From: Coix lacryma-jobi var. lacryma-jobi
Lineage: Eukaryota; Streptophyta; Magnoliopsida; Poales; Poaceae
Direction: 5' to 3'
DNA length: 64,000 bases
Assembly (NCBI GenBank): GCA_009763385.1
Contig: CM019827.1
Location: 92,652,161-92,716,160 of the forward strand
Under the pieces are notes generated by a model, which saw only the letters and a program-made list of their open reading frames with translations, did no database searches and was not told where the DNA came from. The translations under genes were made by a program, and so were the position numbers. Shown in pieces: positions 32,540 through 43,164 of the stretch; within the stretch, counting starts at the first letter, position 1; every line of letters begins with the position of its first letter.

Positions 32540-33467
32540 AGACTACAGGGATGTCTCGGATCCCTTGATCATAGGTAGCATTTAGCTGTGTGGTAGCTGG
32601 TTTTGAAGGCATAGGAAGTTGGAGAAGGAGTTTGGAGGTACTGTTAGGAATATCCACTCTCACAACTCTATTCAAGATGTCTATCATGGCTTTATACTGA
32701 CACATCCAATTCATGCCTAAGATGACATCTATCTCTTGATCGCGCAGTACTATCATGGTGGTAGGAAAGACATGTTTCCCCAACATTACTGGTATACTGC
32801 GGACCACTTCCTTAGTATTTATCCGCCCTCCAGGCGAAAGTATGCAGAAACTTTCTTTTAACTCCCCCATGGGCAACTCATGCTTGATGACAAAAGTGCG
32901 ACTGATGAAGGAATGCGATGCACCAGAATCAAACAAGACGACTGCAGGATGATTGGCAACAGGGAACCTACCGAGCATGACGGGCTCTCCGTCTGGGATG
33001 TTACTGACGGTGGTGTGGTGAAGTAGACTTGCCCGTGCTTCCTGACAAGCTTGCCCTTCTGGACGTGCTGCTGCGGTGCACGGTGCTGCTGCTGTGATCC
33101 TCCAGGGCCTTTCTGTGCATGCTGGGCATTCTTCTTGGGTTTTGGGCACTCGCGAGACCAGTGACCAACTTGGCCACAGTTGTAGCATGGATGGTTGTAA
33201 GCTGTTTGTGGGGTGGTGACACGAACACCAGGGGCGTTCGGCTGAGTGGCACTTTGCTGGTTGGCATTGTGGGTGGTGGCCGCGGTACGAACGACCACTT
33301 GCTGATGGGGGTATGGGGCACGGTTTTGGTGGTGGCTGGGGTGGTAGATGATTCTGGGCGCTTATGGTTGCTGGAGAAACTGCTAGACCCAGCCTTCTTC
33401 TTCTTCTTCTCTTCCTGATACTGGCGGTTGCTTTCCTCGAAAGCAACAGCACGGTCAACGACATCAT
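32490..33467 (-). CDS. Gag C-terminus and retropepsin protease (Tekay)
   Basis: The minus-strand frame begins off-frame in the gag tail. From about residue 155 it reads the protease: VVLFDSGASHSFIS with the catalytic Asp-Ser-Gly at 32930-32922, and VILGMNWM near 32720, the conserved hydrophobic-Gly motif of retropepsins. It then enters the linker to RT (VCEFPDVFPEDLPGLPP). Gag (33660-33001) and this frame overlap through a shift near 33000. The protease matures Gag and Pol. Confidence 0.88.
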   Translation of the reverse strand: MMSLTVLLLSRKATASIRKRRRRRRLGLAVSPATISAQNHLPPQPPPKPCPIPPSASGRSYRGHHPQCQPAKCHSAERPWCSCHHPTNSLQPSMLQLWPSWSLVSRVPKTQEECPACTERPWRITAAAPCTAAARPEGQACQEARASLLHHTTVSNIPDGEPVMLGRFPVANHPAVVLFDSGASHSFISRTFVIKHELPMGELKESFCILSPGGRINTKEVVRSIPVMLGKHVFPTTMIVLRDQEIDVILGMNWMCQYKAMIDILNRVVRVDIPNSTSKLLLQLPMPSKPATTQLNATYDQGIRDIPVVCEFPDVFPEDLPGLPP

Positions 33468-34118
33468 GGTAGGATCCGTTTAGGTTGTTGGACAGACCTC
33501 TGCGAATCTTAGGGTGCAGACCCCTGAGAAAACAATCTCTCTTCTTTTCCTCTGTGTTGACATAGTCGGAGGCATACTGGCTGAGGTGGTTGAATTGTCC
33601 CACGTACTGCATGACGGTGGAATCTTTCTGTTGCAGGGCCAAGAACTGATCCAACTTCATTTCATCAATCCCGAAGGGATGTGATGTGCTCTGAAAGCGG
33701 TGCGGAACTCTTCCCAGGTCAGCTGGTGACCTTCCGGCTGGGCCGCCAACAGGTTGGCGTACCAGGCACTTGCAGGACCACGGAGCTGCTGAGAAGCGAA
33801 CCGAGGCTTCTGGATCTCCGTGCAGTGCAGTAGACTGAACTTCTGTTCCATGGTGCGTAACCAGTCGTCAGCCTCGAGAGGTTCATCGGCCTTTGTGAAG
33901 ACCGGTGGGCGTGTTTCAGTGAATTCCACATAGGTTGTCTCTTGGTTGTTGCGGCGACCACGGTTGCCGTTGTTCTGCTGCCCTTGATTCTGAGCCATCA
34001 GATTGGCAGCGGCGGCCAAGGCTGCAATGGCATCTGCTAGGGTAGCTGGTACAGGTGGAGGGTTTGGGAGACGGTCATCTCCAGCACCTCCGGCTCCGGT
34101 ACGGGTGTTCACAGGCAT
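33001..34118 (-). pseudogene. Tekay Gag
   Basis: The start is taken at ATG 34118 (MPVNTRTGAGGAGDD), because upstream codons in the frame are hydrophobic leader sequence unlike Gag. An Asn/Gln/Ala-rich N-terminus is followed by the Gag core (DDWLRTMEQKFSLLHC, PASAWYANLL, LTWEEFRTAFRAHHIP). A one-base loss in an A run at about 33657 shifts the frame. The second part (33660 on) carries LRGLHPKIRRGL, an Ala/Glu/Lys-rich stretch and the CCHC knuckle CYNCGQVGHWSREC (about 33187-33146, read in a third frame). Gag forms the particle and binds RNA. Confidence 0.88.
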
Positions 34119-34342
34119 CTGTATAAGCAACTCGGAACTCAGCATATATGGACAAGGGTTCTGAAACAACTTGATTGATAACTTCACTGATACAAGGATG
34201 GCTGACTTGATAAAGATGACAACAGACTGATAAAGAAAAGGTACGAAAGGAAAGATACATGCCAGACTTGGCAACAGACAGACTAACGCTCCCAAACCTA
34301 GACTAAGGTTTTAGGTAAGCAGATGGTACAGACACAAGGAGT

Positions 34343-34943
34343 CTAGTCATCATCGATGAAGATCAACTCTTCGTCATCATCATCATCCTCGATGATAAGC
34401 TCAGGCTCTTCCTCATCATCTTCAACGTGGACATCTTCAGCAGGTTCCACTTCCACGTCTGATCGGGCTCGTGTTCCACTTCAGGTTCCTCCACGACTCC
34501 GTCTTCGGGGTCTTCCATAACCGGGGGTACCAAGGGATGAAGTTGATCATGCAGCTGATGCACTTCCTCGTGAAGCATATCATTGTACTGCTCGATCTGG
34601 GCGGTGTATTGCTGCAGTCCATGGAGCTGGGCTCTGGTGACATCCTCGCGGGTCCAAGCATCATTGCGCTGCTCGATAGCGCGAATCGTGTTCCGGTTGG
34701 CTGCTCCAGGGAAGCTCGTGCCTCATAAAACTCCATGCGGGAAAGGTAGAAGTCATGCTCCATGTTCTCCATTTCAGCCTTCAGATTCTTGATTTCCTCC
34801 TTCAGCTGCTTGCGGGTGCGGCGGGGAAAGCGACGACCATTGGAGGATTCTCCAGTCTCTTCTCCGGTGCGTGGCGCCAGCTGGTGACGCGGCACACCGT
34901 TCGGTCCAGTCGACTTGCGGGCAGTCCGCTTGATGATGGCCAT
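34343..34943 (-). pseudogene. ORF0 upstream of Tekay gag
   Basis: The minus-strand ATG at 34943 opens a frame with a basic N-terminus (MAIIKRTARKSTGPNG), an Arg-rich patch and a probable coiled coil (RKQLKEEIKNLKAEMENMEHDF). One frame break near 34690 leads to an acidic C-terminus ending in a run of Asp and Glu before TAG at 34345-34343. Total length would be about 200 residues. Some rice elements of this clade are reported to have an extra ORF before gag (ORF0). Function unknown. It resembles no Gag, protease or RT motif. Confidence 0.6.
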
Positions 34944-35236
34944 ATCTGGACAAGAGGTTATAGATGAGAAAGGCTAGCAAGAAAAAGGTATAGGCATACT
35001 AACCCAACGAACTCTTTTATTACTTAAGTGAATGTGACATGATGCATGAATCGTTCCTACGGAACAAGGCAATGCAACTACTAAGGTAAGGTACATAGGG
35101 CTTATACAAGTTGTCTTGCTACTAGTTGCCAAAGACAAGATGAGATGAGAGAAGCAATTTGGACTCAAAATAGTCAAGTTTAGTTTTTGTTAAAAACATT
35201 TTGAAGTTTTCGCAAAAAGATTGCAACGTCATAGTG

Positions 35237-35252
35237 AGATGCTCCGATACCA
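35237..35252 (-). promoter_or_regulatory. Primer binding site of the Tekay element
   Basis: Minus-strand TGGTATCGGAGCATCT, three bases inside the 5' LTR. It is complementary to initiator-Met tRNA with one change. Confidence 0.88.
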
Positions 35253-35255
35253 CTC

Positions 35256-38200
35256 TGTAACGTAACGGCTCTAATCCCATGGCCCACTGATCACCGTCAA
35301 CCACTGACAGTCGATCCGTACAGCCAAGAGATTAGGACCGGTTCCGCTACTGGGCTACATCAGTGCCCGTTGTCCGCAGGATCATCTCACAATTCAGTTA
35401 CAATCTCTTTAACATTTTGACAAATAACATCGGAGTAAATAGCGGAAGACTTAGATAACAATAGTTTTACAAACCAGGGTTCAACATAAAATTAAAGTGA
35501 AGTTATTACAGACCATAGTTCAAATAGATAGAGTTGGCAGAGTAGCATATGACAACAACTAAGGTAAAGATACATCACCCAGCCCGAGGGTGAATAATCA
35601 CTCATCGGCCTCATCGGCCTCTTCCTGAACAACAGTCACACAGCAGGGTCCAAGGCATACTGAGGAATCTGCCATACCTGCAACATGGGTAATAAACCCT
35701 GAGTACAAAGGTACTCAACAAGACTTACCCGACTAAAGAAAAAGGGAGAAGACTCAGGAATGAAGGCTTAGGGTAGTCAAGGTAAGGCTTAAGCAAGATC
35801 AAGTATTTTGCAGAAAAGCATTTTTGTAAACCTTATTTTTTTGAAAGATTCAGTATTCCTCAATTCTTCATCATTCATGATTCATTTTACATTTCAAAAC
35901 ATTCCTAGTTGAGAACCACTCTCCGTTGACAGTCAGTGGACCAAGTCTCCATAACCGAGGAGCAACGTTAATCCGGATAAATAATACTCAGCTGAGGATC
36001 CCTATCCACACTGCATATGTAGCACCCAAGCTTGCATATGCCAACTCGTCTACCACGATTCCTCCAAGATTGGGCCCGGTCCTACGCCACCCGGAAGTAC
36101 AGTACACCACTCCAATCCGGGACTCTAACCCACGTGGGTACATGCTACTTCCGCCATCTCTCCACTCCCAGTGCGCGTTGTCGGTCCAATAATGGATTTC
36201 TCGGAGCCAGAGCTTTCCGTAGTATGTGAATAGTTACAAGTCTTGACCAGCAGGCCCCCATACGGATGGTCCCTACATTTTCCAGCCAGCGACAAGCACC
36301 TCGGGACTCTAACCCAAGAGTACAGGTCCTGTCAGTTTTTCAACCCTGTCCCGGTCGGTGTCAACTGTTGAGTCCCGGACTACAACATGACGGCACCGTA
36401 CGCAAGGACAACCTCTCCTTCCTATTGACTAAGTACGGATCAGATACTTAGCCAATAGTGGGAGTAAAGCCAAAATCCATAAAGTTCTTTAAGTGATCAC
36501 ACTTTTGAAATTGGCATTTTTATTGCAAATCTATTTAATAGCATTGCTAAGCATTTTTCAAACACTTTTGAAAAGCAGGTATCGGGTGTATCAGTGGTCA
36601 AGGTGGATAGTGCATCAATTAGGATAGCACACAACTCCTATAAACCTAATGCAATAATTTAACTCAAAAGCATTTAAGGAAACATTTTATAAATTCAAGG
36701 AAAGGTTAAATGCACCGGGGCTTGCCTTGGATGGCAAAAAGAGAGCAGACTCGGGGTTGGGGGTAGGTGTCGGAGCTCGGGGTTGCCTCGGGGACAGATC
36801 CTTCGGTGGCTACCTCGACTTCAGGTCCTTCTTCGTCAACTATACGGATGCAATGATGAATGCACATGAGAATGATGATATGGACTTATGGTGCAAGACA
36901 ATTCCACTGATTCTAGATTACTTTTAGCAAGGCATGATTGAAACCCTAGGTTGAGCATAAAGGTAATCATTTCTTCCTTAAGCAATATTGATTAAATAGC
37001 CCTTAATATAATTATCCTAAGCATCAACAAACATAGCATCACAAACATCATAGACCAAAGGGTAGGGGTCTATGAACATCAATCAATCCAAAGATCACAT
37101 CATCAAACACTTATTACCAACCCTAATCCATCTTTTCTATTTTCTTAATTTATTTAAAAGGTCATTTATGAAGTTGCTCCAAAAATTACCAAATTAATCA
37201 CATATGTTCATCATGGTGTAGATAGATGGCAAAACAAATTTCATAATTTTTGGAGGTCATTAAGGTGCTCAATTAAATCTAGACATTAATTAACAAAAGG
37301 TACTATTAAGAATTAAAATAAAAGCTCAAAAATCAACTTGTTCCAAAGACTTCAAAATTTTACCAGAGACTAAACATGGCATAAGAAGCTCACAAAAATT
37401 GTCTCATGATTTTTGGAGTTATAAATCACTCTCCAAAAATACCAAAACCTTCATTTTTAAAAAAAGGGAGATTTTTCATTTTCAAATTTTGCAGAAAAGT
37501 CAAGTTTTCATTTTTTATATAAAATACTCCAGAGCATAAAGAGTCTACCACAAAAATTTCAGCATTTTTGGATCACACAGAAAATCATACAAAAAGATGA
37601 AATTTGAACACTATTCACATGTTTGGAAAAAGAAAAAAGGCACTGTTCTTCTCTTCCCGCGTTGCCGGCGGCCGGCGCGGCGGCCGGACGGCGGCGCTGC
37701 TACGCCGGCCACTGCGGGCGCTCCGCGGCGAAACCGAGGGTACGGGGAGCAACAGGGAGCTCACCGGCGTCGATTGCGGGGCTCGGCGAGGTGAGGGGAT
37801 GAACGGAGGGGTGAGTTCGACGGTGACCGGCGGACGGCGGACGGCGGTGATCGTCGACTCGGCGTTCTGTGCGACACAAGCGACCACAAGGGGTCAGTCA
37901 GAGACGCAAAGGAGCAAGGAAGGTGATGCGGGGGTCAGTGGAGGATGATCAAGGCCGGAGAGGGAGTATTTCACGATCCCGACCTCGACGGGATTCTTGC
38001 GGAGATGACAACGACGAGCTACGCCGGGAATGGAGGCTGCGAGCGACGGGGAGGCGGGAGCGTAGCCAAATTGAGAGGTGGTGAAGCTGCGCAAGGACTT
38101 GGCGGAGCTTCTGGGCTAGCTGGGAGAGAAGCGGAGGCTCGGGTTTGCTCTGGCCACGGTGGCGGGTTGGGTTCTGCTCCGGCCGGCTCGGCGGGGCTCT

Positions 38201-39354
38201 TATAGCCGCGGCGAGGGGCTGGCAAGACGCGCGCGGGGGCGGATAAGATCGGGTGTCGCGCGGTGCAACCGAAGACATGATGAAGGCAGCGGTTTGGCTT
38301 CGGGGACCGGGCGTTGTGCTCGCCGGTGGCGAACACGCGGGCGGCGACGAGCAGCGGGCGGTAGGGGACGGGGAAGATGTCAACTGGGGGCCAGACGCAT
38401 GCGCAATGATGCTGAGCATCGGCGTGGAGTTGGTTTGGCCGAAGGGGCTTCGGACACGCGGCGGCATGCGAGTCCGGCGAGGGCGCGCGGCCGGCCCCCC
38501 CTGCTCGCCGGGAAGATGAACAGGCTATGCCCTAGCTTTTGACTTTTGAGCAGAGTTTGTATTTTGCAAATTACTTTCAAATTGAACTGTGCGACAAAAA
38601 CTCAAAATACCAAGTTGTTCAGAAAAATGAGATCTACAACTTTGTCAATATGAACATTTTCAAATTCCAAATAGTTTTTGAACTATATTCAAAAACAGAA
38701 AAGGGGACATTTTTCAAACTTGATTCAAATCAAAATTACTCTGGATTTCAAACTGAAACTTGAAAATCTTCCAATATGAAAGTTGTTCCATTTGACAAAA
38801 CCTACAACTTTGCTAATATACACTTTTTCTGAAACTCAATAGTTTTTGAATAACTTTTTAAAACTGAAAGGGGACAAAAACTGGAATTTGAATGAATTTG
38901 AAATTACTGCAAACTTTATATAGAAACATGGAAATCTGTAAATACCAAAGTTGTTCCTCTGATCAGATTCACAACTTGCTTTTTTGAACCAACTCAAAAT
39001 TTTGAATTTTGAAAAAGTTATTTAAAAAGGGAATAAATCCAGGGTTTGGGATTTTAGGGTTTTGCAAATGAAATTCAATTCAAATCTGATTTTTGAACTT
39101 TGATCAAAGCTAGCAACAAAATCAGGACACTCAATTTGAACAAGAATTACATAGAATAGGCCACAGAGGTGAAATTACCATTTTGCCCTTATAGGAAGAA
39201 TGGGCTAATAAGGGTTTTTTGCAATAGAGGTTCATCACAAAAATGATACATTAAGCAAATGCATACACATGAAATCATGATCAAGATGATTAATGATGCT
39301 ACTAATGAATGATATGTCAAGTTAATTACATGCTTAAACACCAGAGGTGTTACA
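35256..39354 (-). repeat. 5' LTR of the Tekay element
   Basis: 4,099 bp, mate of 25490-29575. The first 200 bp differ by about three substitutions, while later differences are mainly one-base indels. The GC island (about 37660-38520) and TATA box are kept. Confidence 0.93.
38195..38207 (-). promoter_or_regulatory. TATA box of the Tekay 5' LTR
   Basis: Minus-strand GGCTATAAGAGCC. Transcription would start near 38165 and produce a long leader of about 3.2 kb before ORF0. Confidence 0.65.
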
Positions 39355-41331
39355 CCTTGACACTAACCGAGTCATGGAGACATCAGATGTCACCTTCGAC
39401 GAGACCATGGTTTGTCCTTCTTCTCATTTGAGCGTGTAGGTGATCACGAGGTCGGTGAGCCTCTTTTTGATGATGAGGATGAGGGTGATGAAGGTATGGA
39501 TGATCCAGCACCCTCTCCACCTGCTGTGCCGCCAAGAGTGGCCTCTACGACGACTCACGGCCTTGACACGTCTTCTTCTTGGGGGCCATGGGATCCGCCA
39601 CCCCGAGCGGTACCCTTTGTACCCAGGGAGGCACCAGCTGCTGCTGAGGAGGAAGCCACTTCGGCAAGGGAGGCGCCATGACACATTCAGCGCCAGCACC
39701 CGCCTCAGCAGATGATCGGCAGCATCGACGAACGCGGTCACCGGTCAAGGCAAATTTCTCACTTTGCTCATTCTGCATTTGTTGCTGATTTTGAACCACG
39801 GGATGTTGGACACGCTTTAACGGATCCGGATTGGGTCAATGCCATGCATGAGGAGCTTGAGAACTTTGAGAGAAATCGGGTTTGGGTTCTAGTGTCTCCA
39901 CCTTCTGAGTGTCATCCATTGGGACAAAATGGGTTTTCAAAAACAAACAGGGAGAAGATGGCCATGTTGTGAGAGAAACAAGGCCAGACTCGTAGCCCAG
40001 GGATATAGTCAGAAGGAGGGGAGACTATGAGGAGACGTTTGCTCCTGTAGCTCGTTTGGAGGCAATTAGGATACTCTTGGCTTTTGCTGCATCCAAAGGT
40101 TTCAAACTTTTTCAAATGGATGTCAAGAGTGCCTTCTTAAATGACTACATAGAAGAGGAGGTGTATGTTACAACACCCGGTTTCAAAAATCCCAAGTTCC
40201 AAACCATGTCTTTAAACTTCACAAAGCTTTGTATGGTTTGAAACAAGCCCCTAGAGCCTGGTATGATAGGTTGAAAACCTTTTTGCTGCTAAGGGTTTTA
40301 AATGGGATGTGTAGATAAAACGCTCTTTCTCCTCAAGGAAGGCACTGATACTCTCTTGGTCCAAATTTACGTGGATGATATCATTTTCGGTGGTTCTTCT
40401 CACGCTTTTGGTTTGCCAAGTTCGCAGATACAATGAGCAGGGAGTTCGAGATGAGCATGGCATGTGGGCGAGTTTCGTTTTTTCCTCGGGTTGCAAATCA
40501 AGCAATCCGGGAAGGAACGTTTGTGCACCAGGGAAAGTACACCTAGGACATTCTGAAGAAATTCGACATGGGTGAGGCCAAGCCTCTTCCAACAGCCATG
40601 GCGACCACGACGGCCCTGGATGCGGACAAGGAGGGAGAAGCAGTGGACTAGAAGGAGTACCGGAGTATGATCGGATCGCTGCTCTACCTGACGGCGACAC
40701 GCCCGGACATCAAGTTCGCGGTGTGTCTGTGCGTGCGATTTCAGTCATCGCCGCGCACTTCTCACCGTCAGGCGGTCAAAGCGCATAATGAGGTACTTAT
40801 CCTTCACTCCAGAATTGGGATTTGGTATTCTGCTTCCTCCACCCTCTCGCTTTGCGGTTATTCGGACGCTAATTTTGCTGGTTGCCGTATTGACCGCAAG
40901 TCCACTTCTTGGGACTTGCCAGTTTATTGGTTCTTCTCTTGTTTTGTGGTCTTCTCGCAAGCTGTCTAGTGTCGCCCAGTCTACCACGGAGGCTGAGTAT
41001 GTTGCTGCGGCTAGCTGCTGTCCCAGTTACTCTGGATGATGGCCACTTTGCGTGATTTTGGTCTGAGCTTTTCTCGTGTTCTTTGCTTTGTGACAGCATG
41101 AGTGCGATTAGCATTGCTAAGAACCCCGTGCTTCACTCGAAGACCAAACACATTGATGCGCTTCATTTTTTGCGAGACCACTATGAGAAGGGTGATATCG
41201 ACCTTCGCCATGTCGATACTCATCATCAGTTGGCTGATATTTTCACCAAGCCTTTGGACCAATCAACTTTTAATCGGTTGAGAGGTGAGCTTGGTGTGTG
41301 TTCCCCTTTAGATGGGGGGAAACATCTTTGA
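39355..41331 (+). pseudogene. Sirevirus integrase end, RT and RNase H of element C
   Basis: Resumes with CCTTGACACTAACCGAG, the right target duplicate plus the LDTNR codons. The integrase tail, with its acidic and Pro-rich linker, runs to 39681. RT begins at QISHFAHSAFVADFEPRD (about 39748). Frame breaks follow near 39920, 39975, 40020 and 40175. The YVDD-encoding bases are at about 40371-40382. A TAG at about 40648 stands where B and E have CAG. RNase H is spread over three frames (40667-41039, then 41083-41331) and ends with LADIFTKPLDQSTFNRLRGEL and a stop at 41331. Many one-base indels. Confidence 0.88.
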
Positions 41332-42847
41332 CTCTTGTTTGATACACTGACTTTTGTGTTTTTTTAGTTGTCTTTGCTTCTTTTGATTTCTTCATGCATT
41401 TGCATTTTAGCATACGCTTTTACATTCTGAGCTTCATGAATATAGTCTGAAGAATGTAACTATGCTCTGTGTAGTCTTTGCTCTGATGCTTTATGTAGAT
41501 ACTATAGCTTATGCTCTTTCTGATCACTAATACATACTGTGAGCAGAGCTATTTTTGAATGGTGAAATTTGATGATGAACTTAAAACTTGAAAATGTTCA
41601 CCATTGAGATATGCAACTAGCATGTGTAGGATGTGTCGAAGTCACTTATGCTATCTATGTATGCTAGGTTGCTATGTCTCTAGTGTTGAGTCATTCACTG
41701 CTTGGTATGTCATATTCTGTTTAAAATCTGAACCAAGTTAAGTGAATTGAAAAGATCGAGATGGGTTTGCTTGTTAACACCTCACAGTTTCGAGACTGTT
41801 TCTCATTGCACTTTGAGTTAAACTTGAGCTGTGTAGTGTATGACCGAAACTATTGCTTTAAGCTTCTGATTGCTTATGCATAGGCTTCGCACAGTGGAAA
41901 GTTAGGCAAGAACAAGCATTCAGCCTCTCGCAGTCACATGCTGATTTCTGAACTTGTGAAATTTCACCGCTGCAACTCCGATTAAATTTGAAATCACAAG
42001 TATATGCTTCATGCTTCAATTTCAATTGGTAGCAGCATGATGATTGAACTATGCTAGGGTAGTTCACCTTGTATACATGTTTAGCACTTGTTTGACTTCC
42101 TGTCTATACATGTCTGTGCTATTTTGATGGTGAATACCTTTCAGCTGAAAACTGCTCTTTGTGTTCTCATTTCAGAGTTATTGATCAGTTTGAGCTTTTG
42201 CTAGAATTCTGTGCGTTTTCTGAGTCATCAAATCAGGACTCTGTAGAGCATCTTTGCACTCTTTTGAGTATACTCCTAAAGCTCCTAACTTGCATTTTGA
42301 CTCATATGCATTTGGAAGTAGGGACTTCTCTGGTTGGCACTTTTGGTGTTGACATTGCATTTTTCTGAGGGGGGGCATTCTCTTTCTTATTAGTGCATTT
42401 TCAACTAAGGGGGAGACATTGCAAGTCATTGCCCTTGTTTGAGCTGAGGAGCTTAGCTTTCTGGTTGTTGCACTATTGAGGGGGAGTTTTTGCTGCTTCT
42501 TCTGTTGGCCGTAAGGCATTGGTATCGAGCTTTCTTTGCTAGTTGTGTTGAGCCTCTGTGCCTCTATCTTGAGGGACTAGCATTTTGCTTTGACATTTTC
42601 AAGGTATTTGCTAGCGGTGTTGAGCCTGTTTCACCTCTTCTTGAGGGCTAGCTTTGCTTTGCTTGGTCGCGTCGAGCCGTTGCCATGTCTTTGGGGACCA
42701 AGTTGTCTTGCTCTTTCCACTTGACCTTCTTCGGCTTTGTTATGCTTTTGGGTCATTTGGTTGAGTTCTCTCTCCTTCTCCTTCTTCCTTCTTCTGCTTC
42801 CTTTATGATTTGTGTGGTAGTTGGCAATGCACTCATCAAGGGGAGAT
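41332..42847 (+). other. 3' non-coding region and polypurine tracts of element C
   Basis: About 1.5 kb between the pol stop and the 3' LTR, homologous to the same regions of A, D and E. It holds no convincing gene. It contains several polypurine words: GAGGGGGGGCATT (about 42365), CTAAGGGGGAGAC (about 42406), GAGGGGGAGTTT (about 42477) and the terminal CAAGGGGAGAT just before the LTR. Sireviruses are known for several PPT copies upstream of the 3' LTR. Confidence 0.75.
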
Positions 42848-43022
42848 TGCGGATACATGGGTGTATGTCGAGTCCCTGAGTGATGAGTGATTGTCAACTG
42901 GGATGATGCGCATGTTCTTTGGCTTGTGTTGTGCAGGTGTCGAGCACTGATACAGTGATCAGAGGCAAGGTGAAGGTCAAGTAGAGACGTGCCGTGCCGA
43001 TGGACCGAGAGTGGCGAAGGGC
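42848..43022 (+). repeat. First 175 bp of the 3' LTR of element C
   Basis: Starts TGCGGATACATGGG directly after the PPT and matches LTR2 with two differences. It stops after GGCGAAGGGC, where inverted LTR sequence starts. Confidence 0.88.
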
Positions 43023-43164
43023 ACGTCTCTACTTGACCTTCACTTGCCTCTGATCACTGTATCCGTGCTCGACACCTGCACAATACAAGCCAAAGAACAT
43101 GTGCATCATCCCAGTTGACAATCACTCATCACTCAGAGACTCTGCATACACCCATGTATCCGCA
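42848..43164. repeat. Inverted repeat (head-to-head LTR ends)
   Basis: The first about 142 bp of the Sirevirus LTR occur forward at 42848-42989 and inverted at 43023-43164, with a 33-bp spacer and only a few mismatches. The junction joins elements C and D. Confidence 0.92.

Larger units (their letters stand above)
25490..39354 (-). mobile_element. Tekay/Del chromovirus (Gypsy), nearly complete
   Basis: 13,865 bp with 4.1 kb LTRs (25490-29575 and 35256-39354). The plus-strand ends are TGTAACG and GTGTTACA, flanked by CCTTG (25485-25489 and 39355-39359). The filled site equals the uninterrupted sequence of element B near 17722. Minus orientation is shown by PBS, PPT and coding strand. The order is ORF0, gag, protease, RT, RNase H, integrase with chromodomain. 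Very long LTRs, the initiator-Met PBS and a C-terminal chromodomain place it in the Tekay (Del) clade. The frames are broken by a few one-base indels. Low LTR divergence suggests a recent insertion. Confidence 0.93.
19559..43022 (+). mobile_element. Sirevirus (Copia) element C, split by a Tekay insertion
   Basis: LTR2 (19559-21531), PBS, gag, protease and integrase up to 25489, then the Tekay insertion (25490-39354), then the rest of integrase, RT, RNase H and the 3' region up to 42847, and the first 175 bp of the 3' LTR (42848-43022). The first 175 bp of LTR2 and of the 3' LTR differ at only two positions by eye. They are the pair of one element, distinct from LTR1. The 3' LTR is cut at an inverted junction. 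Confidence 0.85.
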
